From: Peptococcaceae bacterium
Lineage (GTDB): Bacteria; Bacillota; Dehalobacteriia; UBA4068; UBA4997
Assembly: GCA_019421315.1 (NCBI GenBank)
Contig: JAHZFN010000289.1
Span: 9,158 to 14,642 of the forward strand
Length of the DNA: 5,485 nucleotides
Reading direction: 5' to 3'
Within the stretch, counting starts at the first letter, position 1, and each line of letters opens with the position of its first letter. A model generated the notes under the pieces. That model was not told the DNA's origin. It saw only the letters and a list, made by a program, of their open reading frames with translations, and did no database searches. Below, one piece after another: positions 1-5,485 of the stretch. The position numbers and the translations under genes are program-made.

Positions 1-23
1 TACCCTATTCCTATTTTTTCCCG

Positions 24-62
24 AAAAAGGAGCATTTATCAAAAAGATAAATGCTCCCTTTT
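24..62 (-). terminator. Intrinsic terminator of the cadC-cadA operon, probably bidirectional
   Basis: A perfect 12-bp stem (arms 29-40 and 46-57, GGAGCATTTATC on the plus strand) encloses an AAAAA loop. Read on the minus strand, the stem is followed at once by five T (28-24), the classic intrinsic terminator layout, about 65 bases after the cadA stop. On the plus strand the stem is followed by CTTTTCTTT, so it may also stop transcription arriving from the left. The rest of 1-123 is AT-rich and shows no gene. Confidence 0.88.
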
Positions 63-123
63 CTTTAATATGATAAACAATTAATCATTCACAAAAAATA
101 TTGTTTAAATATTTACAGCCTTC

Positions 124-2265
124 TCAGGCAAATTTTTTGACGGACAAAGCGCGCATAGCGTTCAAAATTGCGATAACCGCAACGCCAACGTCGGCAAAAA
201 CAGCCAGCCACATGGAGGCGATACCCAAAGCCGCCAAAACCAAAACTATGAATTTAACAGCCAGCGCAAAAACAATGTTCTGCCGCACAATGGCAAGAGT
301 ATGCTTGGAAATTTTGATGGCAGCAAGAATTTTGGAAGGCTCATCGTTCATCAAAACAACGTCTGCCGCTTCGATGGCGGCATCACTGCCCAAACCGCCC
401 ATGGCAATGCCGATATCGGCTCTTGCCAAAACAGGTGCGTCGTTAATGCCGTCGCCGACAAACGCCAGCTTGCTGTCACCTTTTTCCTGCTGCAAAAGCT
501 CCTCAACCTTTTTCACCTTGTCGCCCGGCAAAAGCTGAGCATGATAACCATCCAAGCCAAGCTGACCGCTGACAGCCTCGGCGACCTCTTTGTTATCTCC
601 CGTCAGCATAATCAGCCGTTTAATACCTGCTTTGTGCAGTCCGTCCACAGCCGCTTTGGCATCGTCTTTCAATTTGTCGGAAATCACAATCTGACCGTAA
701 AATTCGCCGTCCACAGCCACAAAAACCGTGGTGCCGACTTTTTCATGAACAGTGTACGCAATATTCTTTTCTTTCATCAGGCGTTCGTTGCCGACCAAAA
801 CGGTCTTGCCGTCGATCACGGCAGAAATACCGTAACCTGCCAGCTCTTTAACGTCATCCACTCTGCTTTTATCCAGAGGAATTTTGTAGTCTGCCAAAGC
901 GTTGCGCAGTGAAACCGCAATGGGGTGGCTTGACAGGCTTTCGGCATGGGCGGCATAATCAACAACTGTTTTACCGTCGCCTTTGGCGCAGAAAATATCG
1001 TTAACTTCAAAAACACCTTTGGTCAAAGTACCTGTTTTGTCAAAAACTATGGTGTCGGTTTTGGATAAATTTTCCAAATAGTTACTGCCTTTAACCAAAA
1101 CACCCGCTTTGGAAGCGCCGCCGATACCGCCGAAAAATCCCAAAGGTACCGAAATAACCAAAGCGCAGGGGCAGGAAACAACCAAGAATACCAACGCTCT
1201 GTACAGCCAATCGGTAAAAGCCTGACCGGGTACGAAAAGCGGAGGAATAACCGCCAGCAAAACAGCGCAGATTACAACAACGGGAGTATAGTATCTGGCA
1301 AATCTGGTAATGAAGTTTTCTGGTTTGGATTTTTTGCTTGTGGCGTTTTCCACCATATCCAAAATCTGCATAACAGTGGATTCACCGAAATTTTTGGTAA
1401 CCTGCAATTCCAAAACGCCGTTTAAATTGATACAGCCGCTCAACACTTCGCTGCCCTCTTTAACATCTCTGGGTACGGATTCACCCGTCAAAGCTGAGGT
1501 GTCAACCATAGAACTGCCTTTGACAACAACGCCGTCCAGCGGGATTTTTTCGCCCACTTTAACCTGAATGTAATCGCCGATTTTAACTTCTTCGGGCGAA
1601 ACCCTGCAGTATTCGCCGCCTATTTCCAAATTGGCGTAATCGGGACGAATATCCATCAAAGAAGAAATGGACTTGCGGCTTTTGCCAACCGCATAGCTTT
1701 GGAAAAGCTCGCCCACCTGATAGAAAAGCATAACGGCTACGCCTTCCTTGTAATCACTGATACCAAAAGCGCCGATGGTTGCCAGAGACATCAAAAAGTT
1801 TTCGTCGAAAACCCGACCCTTGCTGATATTTTTGCAGGCTGTCAAAATAACCTCGCCGCCCGCCGCCAAAAGAGCCGCCGCAAACAAAACAAGCGTCAAA
1901 GCGTTGTTGTCCTGAAAACGCTGCCAAAGAATAGCGACGATATAAATGACAGCCGCAACAACAAGCTTGATTACGGCATTGCGAAAAGAATTGTCCTCTT
2001 TCAGTTCTTCTGTTTTCGGCGCCGCCGCAGTTTCTTCCCGCATAACGCTGACTTTAACATCAGGCTCCAAGGAAGCCACCAAATCGGTAATTTTAGCAAT
2101 AATACCGTTGGTGTCGGCGTCATCGGCAAATTCAATTTTCATCTGTTGTTTCAGCAAATTCAATTCGGCAGATTTAACGCCTGCCATCTTTTGGGTACTT
2201 CTTTCAATTATACCGCCGCAGTTGGGGCAGTCCAAGCCTTTTAATATAAGTTCTGTATAAGCCAT
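124..2265 (-). CDS. cadA: Zn/Cd/Pb-exporting P1B-type ATPase (CadA/ZntA-like), 713 aa
   Basis: ATP-driven efflux pump of the inner membrane that should export divalent soft metals (Cd, Zn, Pb) from the cytoplasm. The start is fixed by AGGAGG at 2276-2281, 10 bases before the ATG. An N-terminal HMA metal-binding domain (about 1-75) carries D12-C13-P-N-C16; the Asp before the first Cys is the zinc/lead-type form. The P-type ATPase core follows: actuator TGES at 260-263, transmembrane CPC at 365-367, phosphorylated DKTGT at 409-413, the HP pair H447-P448 in the nucleotide domain, TGDN at 555-558 and GDGINDAP at 604-611. E186, K671 and D692 line up with ZntA E202, K693 and D714, which places it in the P1B-2 (Zn/Cd/Pb) group rather than the copper group. 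The hydrophobic pattern fits eight membrane helices. Length matches the family (ZntA 732 aa, staphylococcal CadA 727 aa), with no sign of truncation. It lies 36 bases downstream of its sensor and ends before a strong terminator, so the two genes form one operon. Family identity is very secure; the exact metal preference is inferred. Confidence 0.96.
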   Translation of the reverse strand: MAYTELILKGLDCPNCGGIIERSTQKMAGVKSAELNLLKQQMKIEFADDADTNGIIAKITDLVASLEPDVKVSVMREETAAAPKTEELKEDNSFRNAVIKLVVAAVIYIVAILWQRFQDNNALTLVLFAAALLAAGGEVILTACKNISKGRVFDENFLMSLATIGAFGISDYKEGVAVMLFYQVGELFQSYAVGKSRKSISSLMDIRPDYANLEIGGEYCRVSPEEVKIGDYIQVKVGEKIPLDGVVVKGSSMVDTSALTGESVPRDVKEGSEVLSGCINLNGVLELQVTKNFGESTVMQILDMVENATSKKSKPENFITRFARYYTPVVVICAVLLAVIPPLFVPGQAFTDWLYRALVFLVVSCPCALVISVPLGFFGGIGGASKAGVLVKGSNYLENLSKTDTIVFDKTGTLTKGVFEVNDIFCAKGDGKTVVDYAAHAESLSSHPIAVSLRNALADYKIPLDKSRVDDVKELAGYGISAVIDGKTVLVGNERLMKEKNIAYTVHEKVGTTVFVAVDGEFYGQIVISDKLKDDAKAAVDGLHKAGIKRLIMLTGDNKEVAEAVSGQLGLDGYHAQLLPGDKVKKVEELLQQEKGDSKLAFVGDGINDAPVLARADIGIAMGGLGSDAAIEAADVVLMNDEPSKILAAIKISKHTLAIVRQNIVFALAVKFIVLVLAALGIASMWLAVFADVGVAVIAILNAMRALSVKKFA

Positions 2266-2301
2266 AAATATTAATCCTCCTAAAAAGATTATTTTACAGC
2301 A

Positions 2302-2676
2302 TTATTTCTCCTCCGCAACATGGGTTCGGCATTGATTAAACAGTAATTGAATATGTTCGTCATCCAAAGAATAGTAAGCCGCCTTGCCTTCGCGGCGATA
2401 TTTAACCAATCTCGCCTGCCGCAAAGCCTTTAAATGATGGGAAACCGCAGGCTGAGTTAAATTCAAAACAGCCGTCAAATCGCAAACGCACATTTCGTGA
2501 ATTAAAAGAGCGTTGATGATTTTCAAGCGGGTCGGATCACTCATAGCCTTGAACAAATCCGCCATTTCCAAAAGCGCCTCGTCGGCAGTCAGCTTTGAAT
2601 TAACCTCCTGCACAACATCGCCGTGAATGGCGGTGCTTTGGCAAACCGCAGTGTCATATTCTTCATATACTGTCAT
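2302..2676 (-). CDS. cadC: CadC/SmtB-type ArsR-family metal-sensing repressor, 124 aa
   Basis: Winged-helix repressor expected to bind the operator at 2711-2744 and release it when Cd, Pb or Zn binds. The chosen ATG (2676-2674) lies 7 bases after GGAGG (2684-2688). An in-frame ATG two codons earlier is only 1 base from that site, and one at 2727 lies inside the operator with no ribosome site. Counting from the chosen start, the dimer and winged-helix region covers about 33-105. The recognition-helix stretch is TQPAVSHHLKAL (74-85), preceded by EMCVCDL (61-67). C63 and C65 match the CadC CVC pair, and the N-terminal arm supplies C12. The C-terminal helix carries D106, H108, H119 and E122 with the spacing of the SmtB/CzrA/CadC alpha5 zinc site (DxH, then Hx2E eleven residues after the first His). 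Staphylococcal CadC has two N-terminal cysteines; only one is seen here. Its length equals CadC (122 aa). It is the first gene of the operon and probably autoregulated. Family call is secure; sensing of a particular metal is inferred. Confidence 0.93.
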   Translation of the reverse strand: MTVYEEYDTAVCQSTAIHGDVVQEVNSKLTADEALLEMADLFKAMSDPTRLKIINALLIHEMCVCDLTAVLNLTQPAVSHHLKALRQARLVKYRREGKAAYYSLDDEHIQLLFNQCRTHVAEEK

Positions 2677-2683
2677 ATCCATA

Positions 2684-2688
2684 CCTCC
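2684..2688 (-). promoter_or_regulatory. Ribosome binding site deciding the cadC start
   Basis: GGAGG on the minus strand stands 7 bases before the ATG at 2676 and only 1 base before the in-frame ATG at 2682. Normal spacing favours the downstream ATG, giving a protein that begins MTVYEEYD. Confidence 0.8.
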
Positions 2689-2710
2689 ATGCCGGGAATC
2701 AGATAAGCCG

Positions 2711-2744
2711 TATAAACATATAAACATCTGTTTATATGTTTATA
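2711..2744. promoter_or_regulatory. Four-half-site palindromic operator for the CadC-like repressor
   Basis: A 34-base inverted repeat with perfect 16-base arms (2711-2726 and 2729-2744) around a central TC (2727-2728). Each arm is itself a tandem pair of one 8-mer: TATAAACA at 2711-2718 and 2719-2726, and its reverse complement TGTTTATA at 2729-2736 and 2737-2744. The inner part matches the 12-2-12 imperfect palindromes bound by SmtB/CadC/CzrA proteins. It overlaps the -10 box and covers the predicted start site, so bound repressor would block RNA polymerase. Binding by the adjacent regulator is inferred from position and family. Confidence 0.85.
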
Positions 2745-2770
2745 CTACCACTCACTTTATCCATTGTCAA
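2742..2770 (-). promoter_or_regulatory. Sigma-A-type promoter of the cadC-cadA operon
   Basis: On the minus strand a perfect TTGACA -35 box (2770-2765) is followed after 17 bases by TAGTAT (2747-2742), a 4/6 match to the -10 consensus. The predicted start near 2735 gives a leader of about 60 bases before the cadC ATG. The -10 box overlaps the outermost operator half-site, consistent with repression by occlusion. The ideal -35 and spacing with a weaker -10 would suit an inducible promoter. Confidence 0.78.
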
Positions 2771-2834
2771 TATATAAATCTGCATTTTTCAAAAAAAATC
2801 TTATAAATTTTGTAGGAACTAAACAAATAAATTT

Positions 2835-4019
2835 CTAATCAAATATTTTTTTGTCTTTCGCCGCCTGTGTTCCCACCAAAAGCCAAATAACCGCCACCGC
2901 AATCAAAAAGATAATGGGAATATTCCAAGTATCGGTTATATCGTAGATATAGCCCATAATGGTTGTGGCGGGAGCCGCCAAAAGATAGCCGATGGACTGT
3001 GACATACCGGAAAGAGAAGACGCCTGGGCGGAATCTGCCGCCCGTAAAGCCATAAAGGACATTGCAAAGCTGATGGCGGCGCCGCTGCCGATCCCGCAAA
3101 GAGTGATGGCAACAGCCAGAGCAACAGGGCTTTCTGCAAACAAGAAGGCAATCATGCCGACAACATAAATCAAAGCGACAATCAAGGTAACAAGCCGCTG
3201 ATCCTTATATTTGTCGCAGAAAATCGGAGCAATAAAGGAAGCAGGCATACAAATCACCTGATACAAAAGGGCATAGTAACCCGCCGTCTCCAAAGTGTAG
3301 CCTTTAAAAACCACAATGGTGGGCAGCCAAGCCACAAAAGCATAAAAAAGAATTGACTGCAAACCCATAAACAGGGCCACAAACCAAGCCAAAGGTCTTT
3401 TGAACACATTTTGCTTTTTTACCTGCCTGCTTTGGGAGACGTTCGCCTTGCCCCACTTGCTTTGGTCGCCGCACTGGGGCAGCCAAAAGGCAATTACCAA
3501 AACAGCAAACAAAACCCAAACGGCAAGCGAATTTTGCCAGCCGAAGCTTTCGGCAAGAGGTGCGCTGTATCCGGCGGCAAGGCTGGAAGAAACACCCATG
3601 CAAGCTGTATAAAGCCCCGTTATCATACCGATTTTTGCGGGAAATTTTAATTTAATAACCGACGGCACCAAAACGTTGGCAACGGCAATGCCGAAGCCGA
3701 TTACAGCCGTACCAAAAAACAAACCGAATACACCGCAGTAAGAACGGATAATAATCCCCAACAGCAGCAAAAGCATACCGACAACCAACATTCTCGCCAT
3801 GCCCAGCTTTTTGCCCAAACCGCTGACAAAAGGTGAAAACAAAGCAAAAACCAACAAAGGAATTGTCGTAATAAACCCCGCCAGGCTGTTGGCAATGCCC
3901 AAATCCTCTTTAATAAAATCAATAACAGAACCGACACCCGTAATGGGAGCCCTGGAAATCAAAGCAATACAAACGATACCTATCAGTATTAAAATGCAAT
4001 TTCTCTTTTCCTTAGTCAT
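2835..4019 (-). CDS. MFS transporter, CynX/NimT (cyanate/nitroimidazole permease-like) family, 394 aa
   Basis: Integral inner-membrane transporter of the major facilitator superfamily; the substrate is unknown. The start is set at the ATG at 4019-4017, 7 bases after AGAGG (4027-4031); an ATG two codons upstream is too close to that site. Hydrophobic segments fit twelve helices in two six-helix halves (approximately 8-25, 47-65, 75-93, 98-120, 131-152, 163-181, then 210-230, 245-268, 275-295, 299-324, 336-358, 366-384). A charged cytoplasmic loop at about 182-209 joins the halves. Family-like stretches are SRAPITGVGSV (22-32) after helix 1, VPSVIKLKFP (118-127) with MTGLYTACMG (132-141) around helices 4-5, and FGWQNSLAVW (159-168), which resemble CynX and NimT/YeaN. 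Full length, with no broken frame. Known relatives handle small molecules such as cyanate or 2-nitroimidazole, but many members are uncharacterised, so no substrate is assigned. No cyanase or other partner gene is in view. The stop lies about 65 bases before the cad promoter -35 box, with no clear terminator between. Confidence 0.88.
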   Translation of the reverse strand: MTKEKRNCILILIGIVCIALISRAPITGVGSVIDFIKEDLGIANSLAGFITTIPLLVFALFSPFVSGLGKKLGMARMLVVGMLLLLLGIIIRSYCGVFGLFFGTAVIGFGIAVANVLVPSVIKLKFPAKIGMITGLYTACMGVSSSLAAGYSAPLAESFGWQNSLAVWVLFAVLVIAFWLPQCGDQSKWGKANVSQSRQVKKQNVFKRPLAWFVALFMGLQSILFYAFVAWLPTIVVFKGYTLETAGYYALLYQVICMPASFIAPIFCDKYKDQRLVTLIVALIYVVGMIAFLFAESPVALAVAITLCGIGSGAAISFAMSFMALRAADSAQASSLSGMSQSIGYLLAAPATTIMGYIYDITDTWNIPIIFLIAVAVIWLLVGTQAAKDKKIFD

Positions 4020-4026
4020 AACCATA

Positions 4027-4031
4027 CCTCT
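4027..4031 (-). promoter_or_regulatory. Ribosome binding site deciding the MFS transporter start
   Basis: AGAGG on the minus strand lies 7 bases before the ATG at 4019 and 1 base before the in-frame ATG at 4025. Spacing favours the downstream start (MTKEKRN). The arrangement closely mirrors that in front of cadC. Confidence 0.7.
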
Positions 4032-4041
4032 GAATACCCTT

Positions 4042-4060
4042 GCGAAAATTTGATTTTCGC
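4042..4060. repeat. 8-3-8 inverted repeat in the leader of the MFS gene
   Basis: GCGAAAAT (4042-4049) and ATTTTCGC (4053-4060) form a perfect palindrome around TTG. It ends about 10 bases upstream of the transporter's ribosome site. It could be a regulator operator or a small leader hairpin affecting translation. It is not followed by a T-tract on the minus strand, so it is not a terminator. The inverted repeat is directly visible; its role is unknown. Confidence 0.6.
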
Positions 4061-4101
4061 TTCAAAACTCTCTCTTTTGTAAAATTCAAGTTGAAATTTT
4101 T

Positions 4102-4131
4102 ATATTAAAAATATCTAAAAAAACATCTAAA
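4102..4131 (-). promoter_or_regulatory. Possible weak promoter for the MFS gene
   Basis: On the minus strand TTTAGA (4131-4126, 4/6 to the -35 consensus) is followed after 18 bases by TAATAT (4107-4102, 4/6 to the -10 consensus). This would give a leader of about 75 bases containing the palindrome at 4042-4060. The surrounding DNA is very AT-rich, so chance matches are likely. Confidence 0.25.
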
Positions 4132-4157
4132 CTTTATTTAAGCCTTCTTTATTTGAA

Positions 4158-4180
4158 TTTAAACTTTTTTAAACTTTTTT
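4158..4180. repeat. Tandem 10-base T-tract repeat
   Basis: AAACTTTTTT occurs twice back to back (4161-4170, 4171-4180), and the preceding TTT extends the same period. Runs of six T are phased by 10 bases, about one helical turn, which can produce intrinsic DNA curvature. It lies upstream of the transporter's possible promoter. Any function is inference. Confidence 0.55.
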
Positions 4181-4230
4181 GCCGACCGTCAACTGCCAAA
4201 GCAAATTTTGGGTAGATTTCCGTTACTAAT

Positions 4231-4268
4231 GTTGCCGAAAGTTCTAAAAGAACTTTCGGCAACTTTTT
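4231..4268 (+). terminator. Strong terminator-like hairpin with its T-tract on the plus strand
   Basis: A perfect 15-bp stem (4231-4245 with 4249-4263) closes on an AAA loop and is followed on the plus strand by TTTTT (4264-4268). It lies about 70 bases past the stop of the SLH-protein gene, where a minus-strand terminator would be expected. On that strand, however, the stem is preceded by AAAAA and followed by ATTAGTAACGG, with no U-run. As a canonical intrinsic terminator it therefore works for plus-strand transcription. It may still act as a 3'-end hairpin for the SLH-protein mRNA. No plus-strand gene was found to need it. Confidence 0.6.
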
Positions 4269-4333
4269 GCTATTCTTCTGATTTCAACTAAATTTTTTTC
4301 TATATTCAATAAACCTGTCATACACTGAAATCA

Positions 4334-5485
4334 TTAATACAAGCCGTAAATAATTTTGGCAATTTCAGCCCTGGTTATGTTGGCGGTGGGGTTAATACTG
4401 CCGTCCTCATAACCGTTGACAATGCCCATGGTAACAAGCTTGTTAATATGCGGCAAGGACCATGCGGGAATTGCTGCCGAATCTGTAAATTTCTGACTTG
4501 CGATATAATAACCCTCCGGCAAAGCCTTACTGATAACAGTCATAACCTCCTGCCTGGTAACAGCGTTGTTTGGGTAGAAATACAGCTTGCCGTCCTGCTC
4601 ACTGCCTGTCATAACACCGGCCTCATACAAAGCGGCAACAGCAGACTGCGCCCAAGCCTTAACATCCTTTTTATCGGCGTAAGACAGCGAATTGCTGCTT
4701 TCCAGACCGAGATAACGCGCCATAATCACGGCAAATTCTGCCCTTGTCAAATTTCGTTCGGGGTTAAATACGGTTTTACCGCCCATTGTTTCACCTTTAA
4801 CAATGCCCTCTGCCGCCACAAAACCAACATAAGGCGCTGACCAATGTGTCATTTTCATATCTGCGAAAGCCAAACTGCCGCTGCCCGCTTTAATATCAAC
4901 GGATTTGCGGCTGATATTGCCGAAAACATCCGCCGCCTCAACGGTAATTCTATGCAACCCCGCCGTCAGTTTCGGCGTATCAAAGGAAATATTACCGTTC
5001 AGCTCATTAATGGTGAAGCTGACCTCTTTGCCGTCAACATAAGCGTGAATGTTCTTTTCGGGGACTGTGTAGCTACCGTTCGTATCGCTGACATTACCGG
5101 TAACGGTAGCCGCTTTGCCCGCATCGACGGCTGCGCTCACTTTGTCAAATTTAACTGTGGGATAAATGGTGTCGGCATCATATTTGCCGCTCAAAACAAT
5201 CTGATCCAAATAAACACTGCGTTTTGCCGAGCCGCTGTTTTGCAAAACAAAGCCTGTAAATTCAACGGCTCCTGCGGGAACTGCGGCAGAGCACATAACA
5301 AAATCGCTGCCGCCGCTGCCCGCCATGGCGGCGGTCAGGCTGTTGCCTGCCGAATCTCTAAATACGGCGTCAACCTGAATATCATTGCCGCCTTTGAACC
5401 AGCCGTAAATTCTGACTGCGTTACCGACACTGCCGTTACTGCCTGTGTAATTCAAGGTCGCCTGCCCCAAAGCGCCGCATTCAAC
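4334..5485 (-). CDS. Cell-surface protein with C-terminal triple SLH domain (partial, 5' end outside window)
   Basis: C-terminal 383 residues of a larger exported protein. The frame stays open to the window edge, and no start or signal peptide is seen. Numbering from the first visible codon (V1): about 1-100 looks like the end of a beta-sandwich, carbohydrate-binding-like or jelly-roll module (GWFKGGNDIQVD..., closing with VYLDQIVLSG). About 108-199 resembles a bacterial Ig-like domain (TVTGNVSDTNGSY..., LTAGLHRITVEAADVFGN). Three SLH repeats follow at about 207-261, 269-322 and 333-383. Each ends in the TRAE-type motif: T247-R-A-E250, T310-R-Q-E313 and T371-R-A-E374. SLH triplets anchor proteins non-covalently to the cell wall, usually to pyruvylated secondary wall polymers in Gram-positive bacteria. 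The protein ends exactly at the third repeat, as is common for C-terminally anchored exoenzymes and adhesins. The missing N-terminal part probably holds the catalytic or binding function, which cannot be judged here. The SLH call is secure; the upstream domain calls are tentative. Confidence 0.9.
   Translation of the reverse strand, partial: VECGALGQATLNYTGSNGSVGNAVRIYGWFKGGNDIQVDAVFRDSAGNSLTAAMAGSGGSDFVMCSAAVPAGAVEFTGFVLQNSGSAKRSVYLDQIVLSGKYDADTIYPTVKFDKVSAAVDAGKAATVTGNVSDTNGSYTVPEKNIHAYVDGKEVSFTINELNGNISFDTPKLTAGLHRITVEAADVFGNISRKSVDIKAGSGSLAFADMKMTHWSAPYVGFVAAEGIVKGETMGGKTVFNPERNLTRAEFAVIMARYLGLESSNSLSYADKKDVKAWAQSAVAALYEAGVMTGSEQDGKLYFYPNNAVTRQEVMTVISKALPEGYYIASQKFTDSAAIPAWSLPHINKLVTMGIVNGYEDGSINPTANITRAEIAKIIYGLY

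Larger units (their letters stand above)
4032..4333. other. Intergenic region between the SLH-protein and MFS genes
   Basis: About 300 bases of AT-rich DNA with no supportable coding region on either strand. It holds the hairpin at 4231-4268, the T-tract repeat at 4158-4180, a weak candidate promoter at 4102-4131 and the palindrome at 4042-4060. A short imperfect inverted repeat (TTCAA, G, TTGAA) lies at 4085-4095. I recognise no known riboswitch, tRNA or small RNA in it. Confidence 0.7.

Noticed and set aside
73..109. Operator-like half-sites (ATAAACA at 73-79, TGTTTAAA at 102-109) downstream of cadA
   Set aside because: They are separated by more than 20 bases instead of 2 and lie in very AT-rich DNA, so chance similarity is more likely than a second repressor site.
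301..912. 203-codon open frame on the plus strand inside cadA
   Set aside because: It is antisense to the strongly conserved P-type ATPase, shows no recognisable domain and lacks a convincing ribosome site, so it is a shadow of the real frame.
2677..2727. N-terminal extension of cadC to the ATG at 2727
   Set aside because: That ATG lies inside the operator, within about 10 bases of the predicted transcription start, and has no ribosome site; the added residues are atypical for CadC.
3304..3650. Several small overlapping frames on both strands within the MFS gene
   Set aside because: They overlap the well-supported 12-helix transporter and have no domain or ribosome-site support.
2835..4019. 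Assigning the transporter to metal export as part of the cad operon
   Set aside because: Its family resemblance is to CynX/NimT permeases, it precedes the cad promoter, and it lacks metal-binding His/Cys/Asp clusters; adjacency alone is not enough.
5468..5470. TTG as the start codon of the SLH protein
   Set aside because: The frame continues open to the window edge, and no signal peptide or ribosome site is present, so this is an internal leucine codon of a partial gene.
1..5485. Mobile element, CRISPR array, tRNA or rRNA
   Set aside because: I saw no transposase or integrase frame, no terminal repeats with target duplication, no regularly spaced repeats and no structured RNA gene on reading both strands.

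Overview
The window looks like chromosomal DNA from an anaerobic-type Bacillota (Clostridia, or possibly Negativicutes). The evidence is a C-terminal triple SLH cell-surface protein, strong AGGAGG-type ribosome binding sites, AT-rich intergenic DNA and a CadC/CadA pair of Gram-positive type. No species can be named from the sequence. All four supported genes lie on the minus strand, so transcription runs from high to low coordinates.

Layout in transcription order: (1) 5485-4334, the 3' part of a secreted or surface protein with a beta-sandwich region, an Ig-like region and three SLH repeats; its 5' end is outside the window. (2) 4333-4026, a roughly 300-base AT-rich intergenic region with a strong hairpin (4231-4268), a 10-base tandem T-tract repeat and a small 8-3-8 palindrome just upstream of the next gene. 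(3) 4019-2835, a 12-helix MFS transporter of the CynX/NimT type. (4) 2770-2711, a well-formed promoter overlapped by a striking four-half-site palindromic operator. (5) 2676-2302, a CadC/SmtB-type ArsR metal sensor that keeps the full alpha5 metal site and most of the alpha3N thiol site. (6) 2265-124, a CadA/ZntA-type P1B ATPase. (7) 57-24, an intrinsic terminator closing the operon.

The core unit is a self-contained Cd/Zn/Pb resistance operon. In the absence of metal, the sensor should sit on the operator over the -10 region and start site. Metal binding should release it, allowing co-transcription of sensor and efflux ATPase. The transporter and the SLH protein are neighbours with no demonstrated functional link, although no convincing terminator separates the transporter gene from the cad operon. 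I see no mobile element, CRISPR array, tRNA or rRNA. The most unusual elements are the doubled operator and a terminator-like hairpin whose T-tract faces the opposite way to every gene. Most of the window is otherwise conventional, and I did not find evidence for an undescribed multi-gene system.
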